From Paraphoma chrysanthemicola (taxonomy: Eukaryota; Ascomycota; Dothideomycetes; Pleosporales; Phaeosphaeriaceae), in assembly GCA_020744225.1 (NCBI GenBank), contig JAGMWG010000010.1, forward strand, positions 1,488,001 to 1,552,000: a stretch of DNA of 64,000 nucleotides, given 5' to 3'. The position numbers and the translations under genes were made by a program. The number at the start of each line of letters is the position of its first letter. Within the stretch, counting starts at the first letter, position 1. Shown piece by piece: positions 20,474 to 32,556 of the stretch. The notes under the pieces are model-generated. The model had not been told where the DNA came from. It did not search any database and was given only the letters and a program-made list of their open reading frames with translations.

Positions 20474-22123
20474 ACCGTGCAATCGAAGCGCTGAGACACA
20501 ATTGGCAATACACACAACAGCGAAGAAACTATAGATCGTCTTGTGAAGGACATGTCGTGAGACTTGATTTGAGATCTTTTGCCGGAAATATTGATCGCGT
20601 TCCTTTGAAAGTCCTTTTTGCCCTGCTGTTGATGCCATTGCTACAAGGAGTAAATAGCCAACATATGCCGATATTAATTTTCTCGAATGTATATCCCGCA
20701 TGCAATTCAATCGTTATTCCTTCATTCTCTTTCACAGTCTGCTTTAGCTTCGCATGAGCATCATTCGTCAGCCTCGCTGCCTAGGTCTTTATCTTCATCG
20801 GCTCGACTCGACTAATATTTCTTGAACACTCGCTCAATCTTGAAGGATTCAAACACACTGCTTGAATTTCCACTTTTGAGACGTCCTTTTCTCTCCCGTG
20901 TTGAATGCCAAAGTGAAGCGTTTCACGTCATGAAGTTTAGTCAGCCTGCCGCTGCCATGCGTGAGTTGTGGTGTCTACCAATCGGCTTGCAGAAGTTTAA
21001 CATAATCTGTTGAGCTGTTTTACGATGCTCGAAATATCTTGAAACGTCTTTTGGTTCACGTGAGACAATCGTGTCGCGCAGCTCCATCCTATCGACAACT
21101 GCCGCGCCACACATAGCCAGCGGTCGCTAACCTCCATTACCTTTGTTCAGTGCTGCGATGCGATATATGGTTTTGGTCAACACGTGTCTTATTGCTATCA
21201 AATCGCCGACTGCTGGATTCGCGCTTTGATGCATGATGTGGCACACTTCTTCGGTGCAATCCTGCACTGTGACCAAAGCTTTTCGCCGTCTCCTGGTCAA
21301 AACTCTGCACCGTACCCTGTACACACTGACGCCGCAGTTACACAGCATAAATTGTTATCATTAGAACTTGACGCAGCTTCTGCGTTGAGCTTCTCGCTTC
21401 CGCTAACTCGGTACCGCACGGCCTGTACTCGGTAATATTGTCTTGTCTCGCCTCAGCATCGTATGTGAGTTTAGCGCGCTTTCCTGCACGGTTGGGTTCA
21501 TTTGAAATGATATTTGTTCGCTTCGAAATGCAGTCTTCGGTCAATCGGGACATGCTTCGCTTTAGGCATTAGCGTGTGGCGTTGCTGTCTCTCAGTGAGC
21601 ATCAGTCCTGGCTCACTGTTTATCTTCTGATCAAGAAGGATGATCCAGGTTTATTGGAGGAATTGCACGGCTCGAAAACGCAGCAGATCTCATAGTGTTG
21701 TCGTAGCATGAGACACTTTGGCTGCAGCTTGTAGTAAAGTTTTCTATGAAGGCGCCTCGCGGAGAACGTCAAAGGTCATTCAAGTGCCGAATTGAACATG
21801 TTACAAAGGACGGTCCGACTCTTACAGCTGGTGGCTTTGGCACAGGCGTTGCTTCTGGCCAAGACTGCGGGCTAGTGGCTGCGCTAATGGTCCACATTGT
21901 TGAGAGGATAGCTAAGAGGTGCTGGGTGTCACAAAAGTCACGATCGTATACGCCAAGGAGTGGCCCAAGGCTTTCAGAAGAGTGTAAGAGGTGCGAGGAG
22001 AACTTCGAGACGGACTCTGCAGTCTGAAGCCAGACTGAGAGTGCAACGATGCTTCAACACTTTGCATAGGCACTAAATGCCAAACAAGAGCGTCTGATAC
22101 TAACTACACTGCACCACACTTCC
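20474..22123. other. Long convergent intergenic region
   Basis: 1.65 kb between convergent genes. Many short overlapping frames (for example 21746-22027) have no family resemblance. I see no tRNA, repeat array or transposon remnant. Confidence 0.4.
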
Positions 22124-24007
22124 TCAAACCTTTTCCATCTTCAGATCTTCGTTGCTATCGCGCTCCACAGTCGCCTCGACCTTCTCAGTCATCAGCTCCT
22201 TCACGCCAGTCATGCAGGCTACGCTGATAGTTGCAAGTGCGACGAAAGGTACTACACTCCACCAACCCAGTCGGTATGCCCTTGCATACGACCAGTGGCT
22301 TGCATCCCATGCCGCCTTCATGATGTCTGCATTTGCACCTGGAACTGTCGCGGTGGTTGCGCCCGCCATCGACTCCAACAAAGCCCCAATAGACGACTGA
22401 GGTAGACCAGCGGCGATTGCTGCGGAGCTAACGTCGGAGGCATAGTGCGAGGCAATGCGTCCGTTGATGATGGCGTAGATGACAGCTGTGCCAAAAGCTC
22501 CACCGATGGCACGAGCAGAGAAAGCAAGACCAGTGGCTGTCGACAAGAAAGCATGTGGTGCCGTGAATTGGACGCAAGCGACGAGGAGAGTGAGCGGACC
22601 AGCACAGCCAATTCCGACCATGACACCGAACACGAGCTGCGGCACATTCCAGGTGGGACGGATACAAGCATAGCAGATAGATGCAATCAGCATCACCCCA
22701 TAGGTAAAGGTCAAGGGCGTTTCTGCGAGATGGGTTAGCCAGTTGCTCGGCCAACGAGCGGCTGAAGCTTACTTAGGTCTTTGAACTTGGTCGAATACCA
22801 TGTGACGGTCACACAGGCGGCCAGAAACGGCATCTGGTACGACAGTTGGCGGACCGCAATGTCCCAGGAGTTGTTCTCAAAGCCGAGATTGAGGACGACC
22901 TGCGGGGTAATGGCATTGACGGCAGAGTAGAAGATCCAGCCTTCGACTGTGAAGGCAAACACTGAAAGCAAGAAATTTGGTCCGCCAGCGAAGAATACAT
23001 GCGCGACGATGCCATCTGAGCGTCCTTTCCATTCGTACAGGCAGAAGGCAATGAGGCAGATGAAGCCCACAACAAGGTTGGCGTATACATGAGGATCGCT
23101 CCACTGGTACGCGCCGCCTGCCCAGTTGAGCGCGAGCAGAAGCAGTGTGGCCGCGACGGTGATGAGGAAACATCCAATGGGATCGCACGCCCAGGTCCAT
23201 TGCTTGAAGCTCATTTTTTGGTAGTCTGTGCGCTTCTTGGGCCAGTAAAGGAGGCCAAGACCAAGTGCTGTAAAGCCATGCAGACCAACCTGGATCCAGA
23301 AGATGTAACGCCAGCCCGAGGGCCCGAGATTGGTCACTGCGCCAGCTGAAAGGCCACCGAGGCTAGGTCCATTAGCTTGATCCAACCCAGCTGCGAGATG
23401 CGTTGTACTTACACACCACCAAGCGTTCCTGCTGCTCCGGCAAATCCGTTTGCGATTGCACGGTACTTGAGCGGCAGCACCTCGGAGGGGATGGATTGCA
23501 CAATGGAGACTGTTGCAAGAGTGGTACCGATGAGGATGCCACCGCCAATCAGCATGGTCATGGAAGTGGCCTTTGCGCACACGATGGACCCGATGCATGC
23601 AATCACTGGTGGAATCGTTGCAAATAGCTTTCGATCGAGGACATCTGAAAGTCGCCCAACCAGGGGAGACAGAACCGATTGCATCAGGAGGGGGCCCTGG
23701 ATGACCCAGCTGGCAATCGCGGGGTCTCCGAGTTCGCGAATGATGAAGGACAAGACAGATCCTGCCGCAACGACGACGAAAACCTGGGCCAGGATGCTGA
23801 AGCTGATGTTAGGAAATTGTCATCTGGGAGAGGGGTCACATACGCGAAAGAGCATATGAAAACGACTACCCACGACCTCCAGGACAGGTCGATATGCTTC
23901 GCATTCTCAGTAGCCTCCTGTGCAAGAGGCACGACGCGTGTTGCGGTAGGTGAATGATCCGCATGATGCTCGGTCTCAACCTGGGTCACTTCGTCTTTGG
24001 TCGACAT
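22124..24007 (-). CDS. MFS efflux pump, TRI12-type
   Basis: Four exons: 24007-23844, 23796-23413, 23362-22773 and 22722-22124, giving 578 aa. The introns are 47, 50 and 49-50 bp and all restore transporter sequence (FAILAQVFVVVAAGSV, GGVLGGLSAGAVTNLGP, KDLKTPLTFTYGV). It is a 14-TM major facilitator of the fungal trichothecene efflux/siderophore transporter group (TRI12, PF06609). Recognisable segments are PLVGRLSDVLDRK (motif A), a long cytosolic loop PKKRTDYQKMSFKQWTW, and the C-terminal TM pair before an acidic tail. It probably exports a small toxic metabolite or imports a ferric siderophore. There is no secondary-metabolite cluster around it to specify the substrate. It is divergent from TAD3. 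Confidence 0.92.
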
Positions 24008-24712
24008 CTTTGTTGCTCAATGGACATGCAGCGAAAAGAGTGGCGGGGCGAGGATGGCCATAAAGTACGTACACAGTAGTGGATACTTGGCCCGAGTTTC
24101 TGGTAATGTACAAGGTTGTCGCACGCTGTGGCGCGATGGGGGCTTGCAACAAGTCATGACCTGCATGTCTCGCACCCCGGCAGTTGCGAGCGACCCGGGA
24201 ACGATTGCTGCGAAGGCTCCGAGTCGCATTTTGGATGAAGTATTCTGGACACTAATGCGGGGCCCCATGTCACGCTGATCCTGCCGCCCTGGGGCCGTAT
24301 GCGGAGAAAAGCCGCGCTAGAAGGGCTGCCCACTGCACCGGCCCCACCGCGGTGCGAAAGAGTATATTTTCGAGACTCGACTTCGGCCGTACTGAGCATC
24401 CTTCGCGCACGGCACCGCGCCTCCCTTCGGCAGTGCTGGTGTTGAGGAAGAAGCAGGAGTGAGTTGGGACGGAGGGGAGGGGGAAGTGGTGGTCGGCAGA
24501 AAGAAGGACCGACCGCGTCGAGGCTGGCGGCTTTTGTTGGTGCGCATGAGGTTCTCGCTCTCTCTCAGACCTCACTCCGACTCTTCAGCCACCACAGCAG
24601 ACTACAGCAGCCTACAGCAGCACTCACCTCACCGCTACCACGGCCGTCACGTGAGGCTGTACTGAAGCTGAAGCTGAAGCTGAAGCCCAAGAAAAAGCAT
24701 ACAGACGATGCT
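24008..24712. other. Divergent promoter region MFS/TAD3
   Basis: 0.7 kb shared upstream region. Close to the TAD3 start the transcript leader holds the short microsatellite at 24664-24687 and CAGCAG-type repeats. No gene. Confidence 0.45.
24664..24687 (+). repeat. Short GAAGCT microsatellite
   Basis: About four copies of the hexamer GAAGCT in the presumed 5' leader of TAD3, 25 bp before its ATG. Confidence 0.7.
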
Positions 24713-26062
24713 ATGAGCACCCCACGGCCTCTCGCAGGGCGCCTGGTCCCGCTGCGGACCAAGGACGAGGTGCGCGCCAGCCTCGAAACGCAGAGCGTTT
24801 ACATAGTCGAGGTGCCGGCCAAATTTGCCAACGCCGTCAAGGAGTGAGCCACTCACTCGTGGTCCCTGCAGCGCCCGGTCACGTGCTAACCGTGCAGTGT
24901 CGTGCAAGCCGCCATCCCCGACTTCAAGACGTCCGAGATCTCGCATCTGCGCCGCGTCGTGCAGTTCAAGTACCTGCCCGTGCATCTGCAGAAGCAGTTC
25001 TACCCGCCGTCGAGGCTGCCCAGAGGTGACGACGATGATCCTGCCGCCCCAGCACTATCATCTTCTCCCTCTGGCCCAGCATTGTCATTCCCTCCCTCCC
25101 CGCCTGCCGCGTCGCTCGCTGAGACTGAGGGTGAGTGCGATGCTGAACGTTTCGATCTAGTGCGCTTCTTCCTGCTGTGCCCCACCAAGCACATCCCACA
25201 TGCCGACCTCTTTGCTCTGCTCCGCAAGTGCGCCCCGTTCGACGCCAAGAATGCGCCCGCGCCGAGGGTCTTCTACGTGACAGCGCCGTCGCTCGCGCCC
25301 ATCTCGGCAGACCAGGCCGCAGCATGGAGCGACCAGTACTGGCCCATCTCGTACAAGAACACCAACCCCTACGGCCCGCATCCGAGCCTCGTGCAGCGCA
25401 ACGCGGCCGAGATTGAGGGCGAGGCCGGCACCTGGCTGGCGCTCGCGAGGACCGCAGGGACGCAAATCGCAGATGAGTGTCTGGGCGAAGCGCTCGGCGT
25501 CGTGGTGGTGGACCGTACGAAGGGCACTCCCCAGGTCATCGCCGTCGCAGGCGACTGTCGCTGGAGGTCTCCCTCTGGCGCCGCAGAGGCTCCCACGGGC
25601 ACCGGCAACGTCATGGCCCACGCCGTGCAACGCGCCATCGCCATGGTTGCAAAGAAGCGCCTCCGCACCAGCGGCACCGACCCCGCCCTGCTCGACCGCT
25701 CGCTCTTCTGCGACAGCCCTCTCACCGACGTCGAGAAGGAGTACTACGAGCGCGATAACATCGCCTCCAGCGGCTACCTCTGCGTTGACCTGGACATCTA
25801 CCTCACCCACGAGCCCTGCGTCATGTGCTCCATGGCCATCCTGCACTCGCGCTTCCGCCGCTGCATCTTCGCGACGCGCATGCCGCACACTGGCGGAATG
25901 ACCTCGGACGGGAGCGATGTCAACCCGCTGTCGGGCGGCCTCAAGCATGGCCTGTTCTGGCGACCGAGCGAGCTGAACTGGAAGTTCCTGGCGTGGGAGT
26001 TCATCGAAGACGATAGGGACATGCAGGCGGGCGCGCTCGCGGAGAGGATGATTCACGTCTAG
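24713..26062 (+). CDS. TAD3: tRNA-specific adenosine deaminase subunit TAD3
   Basis: Non-catalytic subunit of the Tad2-Tad3 heterodimer that converts wobble A34 to inosine in nuclear tRNAs. Exons 24713-24843 and 24898-26062 give 431 aa. The 54-bp intron joins AVKD to VVQAAIPDF. The cytidine/deoxycytidylate deaminase fold is in the C-terminal half. Its first zinc motif reads HAV where active subunits have HAE, the diagnostic Tad3 substitution, and the second is PCVMCSMAILHSR. GLFWRPSELNWKFLAW closes the domain, as in other Tad3 proteins. A Pro/Ser-rich and acidic insert (about residues 82-130) is longer than in yeast. It is essential in yeast, so probably constitutively expressed. Confidence 0.93.
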
Positions 26063-26455
26063 GGGTCTAGGTGGGTTGCATTGGATACACTGCATTATAT
26101 CGGCGCATGGGCTAGAGGGAGCATGGCTCGCACCCCCGGATCGATTGTTGCATGATTACGCGTGGCATGGAATACCCAGAATAGATTTCGACTTTTTGTA
26201 TCATAATATCTGGAACGATGTTCACTGTGTTGGTCGACCTGTTGTACATTAAGGTGAAGGACACGAGGACGGGGCAGTGCTCACCTTCACCTCACCTCTT
26301 GGTCACCCACCCCAGAAACAGCGCGCTCGCTGCTGCTCGGAAAAACATGTTGCCGAGTCTGTTTATCGCACAAATCTTCTCTATCTCCGCTGCCTTTATC
26401 TTTCCACACCCATCCCCGTTCCCATCCCCCTCATACTCCCCTTCCCTCCGTCCCC
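26063..26455. other. Intergenic, no gene seen
   Basis: 393 bp between same-strand genes. The last 60 bp before the next ATG are rich in CCCATCCCC-type pyrimidine runs, a common fungal promoter feature. Nothing else recognised. Confidence 0.4.
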
Positions 26456-28174
26456 ATGGCTATGCCAGATGACATTCCCCGCGCACGAGCGCACACACAG
26501 TCGCCCAGCGATGGGCGCATAAAGGAAGTAGAAGAGCAGCAGCTCGAGCTTGCAGAGCTGGAGTCAGAGTGCGCTAACACCGCGCATGCTGACCCGCTCG
26601 AGAAGCTCGCTGCGTTTGAGCAGTCAACGGCCGAGCTTAGCACGCTCTTGAGCCAGACGCTAGGTGAGAAGATGAAGCTGGACACTGTAGCATCCCAGCT
26701 TTGCAAGCAGTCCGCCATTGAGCTCAACGCGCTCGTGCGCTCGGCGCTCGGTGAGAACGCGAAGCTGGATACTACAGTGGCCCAGCTTGTGAACGAGCTT
26801 GCAGAAATGCAAGCTCAGCTTCTTGAGGGGCTGGACGGACAAGACTCGCAGGTCATTGACGATGACCTCGACGTACAAGCCGCTCAGCTCCTCAATGAGT
26901 CCCCATCCCCATCCCCTCCCCTTCTCCCTCTCAGTCCCGCTGGGTTCCAGACGGCTTCGTCATCTGAGAATCTTGAGCACATCCGTCAGCCGCCTAGCGG
27001 CCCATCCCCCTCTGGAGTTGACAGGCGAGAGCCTGCCATGATCGAGTCCGAGCTCGCTGAACAGCAGCTCGCTGACTCTCACGCAGCGCCCGCCGACTCG
27101 CTCGAAAAGCTGGCGCGGAAAGATGCCCAGCTCAAGACTGAGCTGCTACTGCAGAATGCGCAAGTCAAGAAGAGGCTCACTGAGCTGGAGCTGAAAAACG
27201 CCCGGCTCAACGATGACCTCGCAGCGGAGAAGGAGAAGACAGCCCAGGTCATGCGCGACGAACGCCTGATCCGCATGTCTGAGAGACACGCCCTGCTCAA
27301 GGACTATCTCACGGTGATCCGCCGCGAACAAGTCCTTTTCAAGGCGCAGGAGGAGCTCAACCGTGACGAGGCAGCATTCCGCGTACAGAAAGCTGACCTC
27401 GATTCGCGCGAAGAGCAGTTGAAGACGGCAGTCGCAGCTCTGGCGCGCGATAATCCTTTCAAGAAGGACCGCACTGCCGAGCTCGACCATGCTTTCGCAA
27501 ACGGTAAGAAACACATTTCTACCGTCATTGAGGCCAAGGCCGCGCAGGTCAAGCTCGAGCTCGACAAGGCCAAGCGCCAGGCCCTGGCCGAGAGGGATCA
27601 TCATAGCATGATCTTCGAGAAGATGAAGCGGTACGCCGAGGATCCTGAGCAGTGGCACATCAAGGTGCGCGAGCTGGAGGAGATTGTTGCGCGCAAGGCT
27701 AGCCAGGAGAGCAACGATCCTGCCGCGCAATCTGCTCCACCGCTCTCTCCTGAGGAGGCCAGGTTTGCCAGGGTCGTGGCGAACCGCGTCACTCTGGCGC
27801 AGAATGAAACCCTGTTCGACACGATCAAGTCAGTGTCAGGCCGCTTGTTCATCGAGAAAGGCCTGATCCACAAGCAGTACGTCGGCGACTTCTTCGTGCA
27901 GGACTGGAAGGACTCTCGCCACATGGGCAAGCGAGGTGAAGAGGTTGGCCGTCATATCCAGTGGGGTATTATGTACCACCGCGAGGGATGGTCGGATCCT
28001 GACTTCCACCTGTCGCGTCGCGGGTGGACAGAGGCAGATCTGCAGTGCCCAGCAGACATGACAAAGCTCCCTTTCGAGCTTCTTTGTTTTTGGGAGGGTG
28101 TGAAAGCGAGCGCAGAGCGGGCGAGTCGGGAGTTCAAAAATGGCGTTGAGAAAAGGCCGAGGCCGCGCTCGTGA
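26456..28174 (+). CDS. Coiled-coil protein of unknown function
   Basis: Single-exon 572-aa frame (a start at 26462 is equally possible). I recognise no family. It is highly charged, with long Glu/Lys/Leu-rich heptads at about 25-150 and 200-440, so mostly coiled coil. A roughly 35-residue module is repeated in tandem near the N-terminus (STLLSQTLGEKMKLDTVASQ and NALVRSALGENAKLDTTVAQ). Residues of about 155-200 are a Pro/Ser linker. The final 120 residues are globular-looking, with FIEKGLIHKQYVGDFFVQDW and several Trp-containing segments, and may be a small unrecognised domain. There is no signal peptide or membrane helix. Confidence 0.7.
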   Translation: MAMPDDIPRARAHTQSPSDGRIKEVEEQQLELAELESECANTAHADPLEKLAAFEQSTAELSTLLSQTLGEKMKLDTVASQLCKQSAIELNALVRSALGENAKLDTTVAQLVNELAEMQAQLLEGLDGQDSQVIDDDLDVQAAQLLNESPSPSPPLLPLSPAGFQTASSSENLEHIRQPPSGPSPSGVDRREPAMIESELAEQQLADSHAAPADSLEKLARKDAQLKTELLLQNAQVKKRLTELELKNARLNDDLAAEKEKTAQVMRDERLIRMSERHALLKDYLTVIRREQVLFKAQEELNRDEAAFRVQKADLDSREEQLKTAVAALARDNPFKKDRTAELDHAFANGKKHISTVIEAKAAQVKLELDKAKRQALAERDHHSMIFEKMKRYAEDPEQWHIKVRELEEIVARKASQESNDPAAQSAPPLSPEEARFARVVANRVTLAQNETLFDTIKSVSGRLFIEKGLIHKQYVGDFFVQDWKDSRHMGKRGEEVGRHIQWGIMYHREGWSDPDFHLSRRGWTEADLQCPADMTKLPFELLCFWEGVKASAERASREFKNGVEKRPRPRS

Positions 28175-29031
28175 GCTCGAGCCGTCGCCATTCTCCGCTT
28201 GAAACACCTGTAGATAGATGAACTTGACCTCTGCCGCGCCATAAGCATTCTGCACATGCTGTGAGTGACGCTTTGAATAACCTCCAACGTGAAGTAGTCC
28301 ATGTTCTTATCGAAAGAGGAGGGACATAGCTTCGAAGACGGCAGGTAGAGTCCGCATGAGATGAGACTTACGGCTCAGCGGAACGCTTGGTGAATAGTTG
28401 AATAGTTGATGCCAACTGCTCTGCTAACCCCCTATACATGACCATGGACAAGAGTCCATGTGATGTTCACGTCTAGGAAAGTCTGATTCTAAGGAAAGGC
28501 GATAATTTTCAAAGCTTTCTAGAGTGGTATCGACTGGGCCTTGAAGAAAAATTATTGCATGAAAATGAACATTCTGAAATCGAAGATGGCGACGACCCTC
28601 GAAGTGGCTGAAAAGGTCGCGCTTGATGAGTATCATGGAGACACGAAAAGGCGTAGAATGGAACAAGCAGGGAGTATTGAGAGACGCGACATGCATTGAG
28701 CCGTCTACGAGAAGAAAACAGATGCACGACAACAAAGCCCATGGGAATTGTAGCACAGGCTCATGGTGACCATCCGTAGGTTGGAGACATCTCGCGCTCT
28801 TAGGGAGACAGACGAGGAATACCTGGCAGGATGCAGCATCGTCGGCCTGTGATGTGTTGAAAGCTGAGCTTGCGTTGGACATTGGTGAGTTTCTGGCACT
28901 TGATGCTATCGAAACCCGGCCGTATATTACCAGAGCATTTCATCCTGGGTAGACAATAGCGATCCGTGCAAATCGTGCATTGGGCCTTGGTAGTATACAC
29001 GGATTGGTCATGTGTTCAGCAGATGTTAACA
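28175..29031. other. Intergenic, one weak ORF
   Basis: Lies between convergent genes. A minus-strand frame of 152 codons at 28424-28882 has irregular composition and no family resemblance, so I do not call it. Otherwise nothing. Confidence 0.35.
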
Positions 29032-32000
29032 TTACTCATTGTCATCCTCAAGGCTAGATTCTTGCAGCACATTGGCAAGCGCATGGTATCCATTCCGGCG
29101 AGCAAAACCCAACGTGAGTCTGCCAGTTGCATGATCGTCTATGCGAGTATTCGCTGCCAAAAGAGTAGATGCTGCTTTTCTGTAGCGCAATTGGCCGCGG
29201 GCGGAAGCTTTGAGCGCTACTTCAGCCATCTCATGGCGCCTGGTTGTATCCGTGCAGGTGTTGAGAAGCATCTCGACAAATTTCACGTGGCCGTGCTCGG
29301 ATGCTAGCTGGAGCGCGGTTTCGCCGTACCAGCTTTTGGTCGTTATTTCGGCGCCATGGTCGAGAAGTGCCCGCCCGATGGCGAAGTGTCCGCCGCGTGC
29401 TGCTAGGTGTAACGGCGTTTCTCCAGAAATGTTCATGACGCCGACATGAGCGCCTTGAGCCAGGAACAACCCTACAAACACCTCGGAGCCTCTTTTTGTT
29501 GCTGTATGAAGTGGCGTCCAGCCTAGTTGATCGATTGTGTTTACAGATGCTTTGCGTTCAAGAAGAAGCCGAACAATAGCAACCGAGTCCTGGTTTACGG
29601 CTGCATGTAGAGGTGTTGGCCGAAGATAATTTGCAATAGTGATTGTACCTGCCATCTGAGATAGAAGCTTCACGGTGCGATAATTACCACCCTTCGCCGC
29701 TTGAAATAATGCTTGTGCCGAATGAACATTACGACCCGGTAGAGTTCCATAATGCTGGAGGAGAAGCTGGACAACCTCGTCATGGCCATTCTGTGCTGCG
29801 CAAAGCAGCGGTTCGTATTGCCAGGACTTCCTTATCACAGTCGTGCCGGCATCTAATAGGAGCTTAACAATGTCGGTGTATCCGCCATTAGCCGCTAGAT
29901 ATAGTGCGCTTAATCCCTCGTCGGTAGGATCTACGGAGGCGCCTTGGGAAAGCAATAGTCTAACTATGGATTCGTGACCACGTAGTGCCGCAGTCATTAG
30001 TGGAGTCAGACCGTTTGAGTCTCTGGGATCGGGACCCGCCGACTCTGCAAGAACTGATGTAATGGCGAACTCCAATCCAAAATACGCAACGAGATGAAGA
30101 CTGGTAGTTGACAAGATCGAGGCCCAGCCAGTCTTTTGAAGTACGGGAAAATATGGCCTGTATATGTGATTCCCTGTTGCTTCTACACTAGTTCGCAGCC
30201 GCAGGAAGTCCATCACAGCTTTCAAGGTCCTGGGAGCCAATCTTGCGTGCTCGCCCCAGTATCTCGCCGCGTAGGGATAGAATTCGTAATCCGGGTAGCA
30301 AGAAAGCCCAGATGCACCGGAAGTGTGAGGACTTCCAAAAGGTGCATATGAGAGATAAGAGGTACAAATTTGGGCGATCATACATTCAGCGTCTGGAAAC
30401 CACCTTTGGCGTGTTCTGTTGAAGTACTCCTGAGTAGTATAGTGGACCAGTCGAACGAGGTTGGTGTTTTCGTCTATGGTAACTAATCCTGCGCAGGCAG
30501 AAACCATGTCTTCTACGTCTGGCCAATTTTCCTGGTCGATGTCAGGCTCAGCGATCTCGACACCGAGGGCTTCTTGGAGCTCTCGCTTCGTGATGCTGGC
30601 TTTTGCGTGCACAATCCAAGCCAGGACCTGCTTTGCTAACTCGGCTTGATCAGCGATTTGACGCTCGATGCGTTCCATAGCAGCTGTGTATGCAGAATCG
30701 TAAGCGTCCGAACCAGTGACTAAACGCTGCAATGTCGTGCGAACAGCTTTAATAGATCGCTTCCCCACTAGAGACTCAACGTGAAGCTTGGCAAGAAGAA
30801 ACCTGGAGCGAGATCAGTCAGACTCGCGTCTCGTGTGGAGATGGACTTACATTCCTGCGACTGATTCCCCAATGCGCCGCATAATTTCGGCCCGCAGCAG
30901 TGGATCTGAGCTTACGAGCCGAGGTAAGCGGTGCATATGTGCTTCAAGATATGCCTTGACATCATCATCACTCGCGCGAATCTCCAAAGTCTGGGCACCT
31001 TCAAACATCCCTACTATCTCCGGTATATATCTGGACGTTGCAAGCATGTTGAACCTGCACATCGCTTGAAGCTTGATGAGGGCATCAGTAATGTCGACCC
31101 GATCCTGGAGCTCGTCCAATGCATCGACCAGGACGAAGACTGCAGAGTATGAGCTCGCCTCTTGCTCGAAAGCTTTGACGAGGTCTTCGTACATGGGAGG
31201 GCGGAGTCCTTCCCGCGAGGCATTAAAGAAGTCCCGCATAAATGTGGATGGCTCACGCCGACCTTCCACCAACTGTCTGACCATACTTGACAGGATGCTC
31301 GTCTTCGACTGCTCTTCATGACGTCTAAAGTCACTGTAGAAGAACAATACCACGACTTTGTCGTCCGTACGAAATCTATTCCAGAGATCTGCAATAATGA
31401 TGGACGTCAATACGCTCTTCCCTGCTCCGGGCATTCCAGGGCAAAACAAAGTCTGGCTTGACTTTTTCAACCATGTTCGGTACGCATCGGATTGTAGGAA
31501 CCAGCTGCCTGTGCCGGCCTGACGTTCGGAGATCATGCTATGCTGTTGAGATGCGTGATCAATGCGCGAAAGCCATTTACAAATCCTTTCGCGGTCATCT
31601 AGACTTGTCCTGGCGTCCTCCCGGTCTTTGCGACGGTCGTTCTCGATTCGCATATCTGCCTGAGAGGTGTGCATAGCCGAGATTGTTGCCGTTAGATCCT
31701 GCAGCTGAGATTGACCATCTTTGACGATGACGGCCAGAGACTGTCCAAGTTCGTACAGCTGGCGATTGTTTTCCTGAGCCCTAGCTTTGAGCTCCTGTAA
31801 AAGCCGCCCGGAATTGTGGTCCATTGCCAAGGACAACAAGCTCATCTCTTCGCCCACAGCAGCCACCAATTTTGAGACGTCGCTTTCTTTGAAAGGCCAT
31901 TTCAGCTTCTCGAGGGTCTTGTCAGGCTTTTGAAGCTTCATGGCAACCATGCTCAAAGCCTTGTGGAGACGATCCAAGGGCTCATGGGGCTGAGCGAGAG

Positions 32001-32199
32001 CTTGAATACTCTCTTGCCATGCTTTGTCTGCTTCAGAGTCTTCCGTCCGATCCTGGAGCTGAAGCAGGAGGACGCTGCATGCTCTTATCTGATCCCGTAG
32101 GCGTATCCTCTCTTCGCGGGCGCCATGAACAGCGTTGACGTATTTGATTAGTTTGCCACATAGTTGAGAAATGGCTATCAGACTGGCAGTGGTCTCCAT
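29032..32199 (-). CDS. STAND NTPase: NACHT plus ankyrin repeats (NLR-like)
   Basis: Exons 32199-30851 and 30802-29032 give 1039 aa. The 48-bp intron joins AGM to FLLAKLH in phase. Architecture: a helical N-terminal fungal STAND domain (about 1-170), a linker, then a NACHT ATPase with Walker A GMPGAGKS and Walker B VFVLVDALDEL followed by the sensor segment NMLATSRY. Next come a winged-helix/GPI-like region (ADQAELAKQVLAWIVHA, LVHYTTQEYF) and about nine to ten ankyrin repeats to the end. This is the standard fungal NLR-like design, in which ligand binding by the repeats triggers NACHT oligomerisation. Such proteins act in non-self recognition or cell death in some fungi; the ligand here is unknown. 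The promoter is divergent with ORC5. Confidence 0.92.
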
Positions 32200-32556
32200 G
32201 CGGCCAGAAAGGTCGCAGCGACGTTTTGCAAAAGGGTGAACATGTACGCGTCGTCTTTGAGCTCATTGGCGTAATTTCTCATGTAGTCTGCATCTGGACG
32301 CACGAGGGATGGAAAGACACAGGAAGCTGAGGAGCGGGCTGGCAAATTTGAACATTTTGACAGATGCCAGCCCTAAGGCTGTGCATGTATGCATGGCGTG
32401 GCGCAGTGACGGCAGGTGGGGGCCAGATTGAGCTTACTGAGCTTCAATGGGTTGGAGTCGAGAACAGCACGTGCCGGCGCGTTTGGCCCGAAATAGCGCG
32501 TCACCCTCCAGCCTCAACTTTCAGCATCGACTCGCTGCCCTACCAGGACGAGTACA
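32200..32556. other. Divergent promoter NACHT-ANK/ORC5
   Basis: 357-bp shared upstream region. No other feature recognised. Confidence 0.4.

Noticed and set aside
25157..26095. 312-codon minus-strand frame
   Set aside because: Exact antisense of the TAD3 coding exon; composition is a GC-rich shadow.
28424..28882. 152-codon minus-strand frame
   Set aside because: Irregular composition, no homologue recognised, no supporting splice or promoter signal.
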